A stretch of 64,000 nt of DNA. Source: Roseburia lenta. GTDB taxonomy: Bacteria; Bacillota; Clostridia; Lachnospirales; Lachnospiraceae. A program made the translations under genes and the position numbers. The notes beneath the pieces were generated by a model. The model worked only from the letters and a program-made list of their open reading frames with translations. It had not been told where the DNA came from and made no database searches. The stretch covers positions 1 through 64,000 of the forward strand of contig NZ_JACOPG010000005.1 in NCBI RefSeq assembly GCF_014287435.1, written 5' to 3'. How positions within the stretch are numbered: position 1 is the stretch's first letter; each line of letters opens with the position of its first letter. Shown here piece by piece: positions 62,650 through 64,000 of this stretch.

Positions 62650-63462
62650 ATGAAAAAGAAAATATTGAAGATTATCTTAAGAATCGTTTTAATTGTGATT
62701 CTGGTCGCGGGAATCGGCCTGACATATTTAGTAGGAGCAGTAGGCGGTGGAGGACCGTTTGATTTTGTCTGGAAGAACAAACTGAAAAAAATGCCGGGAA
62801 ACGCAGAAAAATACAGTCTGGAAAATATAGAACCGTTAGAAAACAGCCCTCTTAGAGGGAAGCGTATCTGCTACCTTGGATCATCTGTAACCTTAGGTCT
62901 GTACTCAATGGATGTTTCTTTCGCAGATTATATCTCTTACAGAAATGGCTGTGAGTATGTAAAAGAAGCCGTAAGCGGTACTACTTTAGTGGATAACGGA
63001 AAGACGTCTTATATCCAAAGGATGAAAAATAATATCGGTACAGATGAGAAATTCGATGCATTTGTCTGTCAGCTTTCCACGAATGACGCGTCGAAGGAAA
63101 TGCCGATGGGAGAAATCAGCAGTTCAGAAAATCTGGAGGATTTTGATACACAGACGATAACAGGAGCAATGGAATATATCATTGTATATGCAAAGCAGAC
63201 ATGGAATTGTCCCGTGATCTTTTATACCGGAACAAAATATGACAGTAAACAGTATCAGCAGATGGTAGATGTATTGTTTGAGCTTCAGGATAAATATGGA
63301 ATAGGCGTGATCGACCTTTGGAATGACGAGGAGATGAATGACGTTTCTGAAAAAGAATATGAAGTTTATATGGCAGATCCGGTTCATCCGACGCAGGCAG
63401 GATATCTGGAATGGTGGACGCCTAAGATGGAAGAATACTTATATCAGTTTTTAGAAAGATGA
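62650..63462 (+). CDS. SGNH-type hydrolase with N-terminal membrane anchor
   Basis: 270 residues. A basic N-terminus and hydrophobic segment (about 8-30) anchor or export it. The SGNH fold shows block I GSSVTLG with the serine, block III STND and block V DPVHPTQAGY with Asp and His. Likely an acyl-ester hydrolase acting at the cell surface on acylated plant glycosides or polysaccharides. It follows the GH78 right part by eight bases, so it was part of the operon that the element now interrupts. Confidence 0.77.
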   Translation: MKKKILKIILRIVLIVILVAGIGLTYLVGAVGGGGPFDFVWKNKLKKMPGNAEKYSLENIEPLENSPLRGKRICYLGSSVTLGLYSMDVSFADYISYRNGCEYVKEAVSGTTLVDNGKTSYIQRMKNNIGTDEKFDAFVCQLSTNDASKEMPMGEISSSENLEDFDTQTITGAMEYIIVYAKQTWNCPVIFYTGTKYDSKQYQQMVDVLFELQDKYGIGVIDLWNDEEMNDVSEKEYEVYMADPVHPTQAGYLEWWTPKMEEYLYQFLER

Positions 63463-63468
63463 TTATTA

Positions 63469-63534
63469 TATTAAGTTTCGTCGGTAAACTGCTTATATAT
63501 CGTTGGTGATTTGCCCTTTGGAATTATTTATAAT
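63469..63534 (+). promoter_or_regulatory. AraC-type direct-repeat operator, copy B
   Basis: The half-sites TTAAGTTTCGTCGGTA (63471-63486) and TTATATATCGTTGGTG (63493-63508) are 22 bp apart, matching copy A. TATAAT at 63529-63534 is the -10. It sits before the GPH symporter. Confidence 0.62.
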
Positions 63535-63565
63535 TGAATCAAACAATGAAAGGACGGATAACGAA

Positions 63566-64000
63566 ATGGAATATTCAGTTACAAAAAGAGAAAAAATCAG
63601 TTATGGTTTGTATTTTATGGGACAGAATGTATTCTACGGACTGGTAGGATATATGACTACATATTTTACAGATATCGGCATAACGGCAGCATTGGTTGCA
63701 ATCGTGGCGCTTATCACGAAAGTGTGGGATGCCATCAACGATCCGATCTTCGGTATGATCATGGATAAGGTGAATTTTAAGAAAGGGAAATTCCTGCCGT
63801 GGCTTCGAATATCTGTCATAGCGATTCCGGTGGCAACTATTCTTCTTTTTATAATACCTACCGGGATTTCCATGACGGCTAAAATCATATGGGCAACACT
63901 CGCTTATATGTTATGGGATACAGCCTATACCCTTTGCGATGTACCGATTTTTGGTATTGTTACCACGATGACAATAGACCAGAAGGAACGTGTTTCACTA
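63566..64000 (+). CDS. GPH-family symporter, 3' end outside window
   Basis: The first 145 residues of a glycoside-pentoside-hexuronide:cation symporter: MEYSVTKREKISYGLYFMGQN, then about four membrane segments with the family TKVWDAINDPIFGMIMDK motif. It probably imports the rhamnoside or its product used by the GH3/GH78 enzymes. Starts with a AAAGGAC ribosome site after operator copy B. Cut by the window edge. Confidence 0.85.
   Translation, partial: MEYSVTKREKISYGLYFMGQNVFYGLVGYMTTYFTDIGITAALVAIVALITKVWDAINDPIFGMIMDKVNFKKGKFLPWLRISVIAIPVATILLFIIPTGISMTAKIIWATLAYMLWDTAYTLCDVPIFGIVTTMTIDQKERVSL

Overview
The window looks like a chromosome segment of a gut Firmicute of the family Lachnospiraceae. 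The evidence is an A+T-leaning genome with strong AGGAGG-type ribosome binding sites, the dgt-dnaG-rpoD-trmK core operon, hexuronate and rhamnoside catabolism run by AraC-type regulators, GPH-type sugar symporters, and a mobile element carrying a tet(O/32/O)-like gene followed by tet(40). Genus cannot be fixed by eye.

Layout. (1) 1-2.6 kb: the end of an integrated element (tyrosine integrase, open at the window edge), a GNAT gene broken at a palindromic hairpin, and a class B sortase. (2) 2.65-24 kb: tRNA-Leu(UAG), then a glycoside and hexuronate catabolic region: GH2, AraC, a 2-hydroxyacid dehydrogenase, a poorly described TIM-barrel glycosidase with a GPH symporter, a GarR-like reductase, a glycerate 2-kinase, an MBL hydrolase, GH31, two tandem methyltransferases, a second AraC, and uxuA-uxuB-kdgA-uxaC. 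(3) 24-40 kb: MATE exporter, tRNA-Leu(AAG), an XRE regulator, a lone motA, maf, an HD hydrolase, dgt, dnaG, rpoD, trmK, a Nif3-like gene, a uridine-kinase-like gene, RNase P RNA, a truncated pilus ATPase, and small conserved genes. (4) 40-64 kb: a rhamnoside-degrading locus: a divergent AraC gene, esterase, GH3, GH78, a second GH78, an SGNH hydrolase, and the start of a GPH symporter that runs off the window.

The second GH78 gene of region 4 is cut in two by a mobilizable element of about 12.16 kb (about 50,098-62,256). It holds tnpV, the two tetracycline genes, three sigma-70-like genes, a RecA-like ATPase, an origin-like field of repeats, a MobV relaxase, ParB, a PC4-like protein, and a large serine recombinase whose stop codon lies on the junction. 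The same GH78 gene also has a frameshift upstream.

How parts work together: glycosidases release uronic acids or sugars that enter through GPH symporters. UxaC, UxuB and UxuA take glucuronate to 2-keto-3-deoxygluconate and KdgA splits the phosphorylated form; no KDG kinase gene is seen here. Three AraC-linked promoter regions each show their own pair of direct repeats spaced 20-22 bp, and one pair is shared by two promoters 22 kb apart on either side of the mobile element. The most noteworthy items are this shared operator, the exact junctions of the element, its repeat field, the ribosome-site-masking hairpin before its first sigma-like gene, and a tail domain shared by GH3 and GH78 enzymes.
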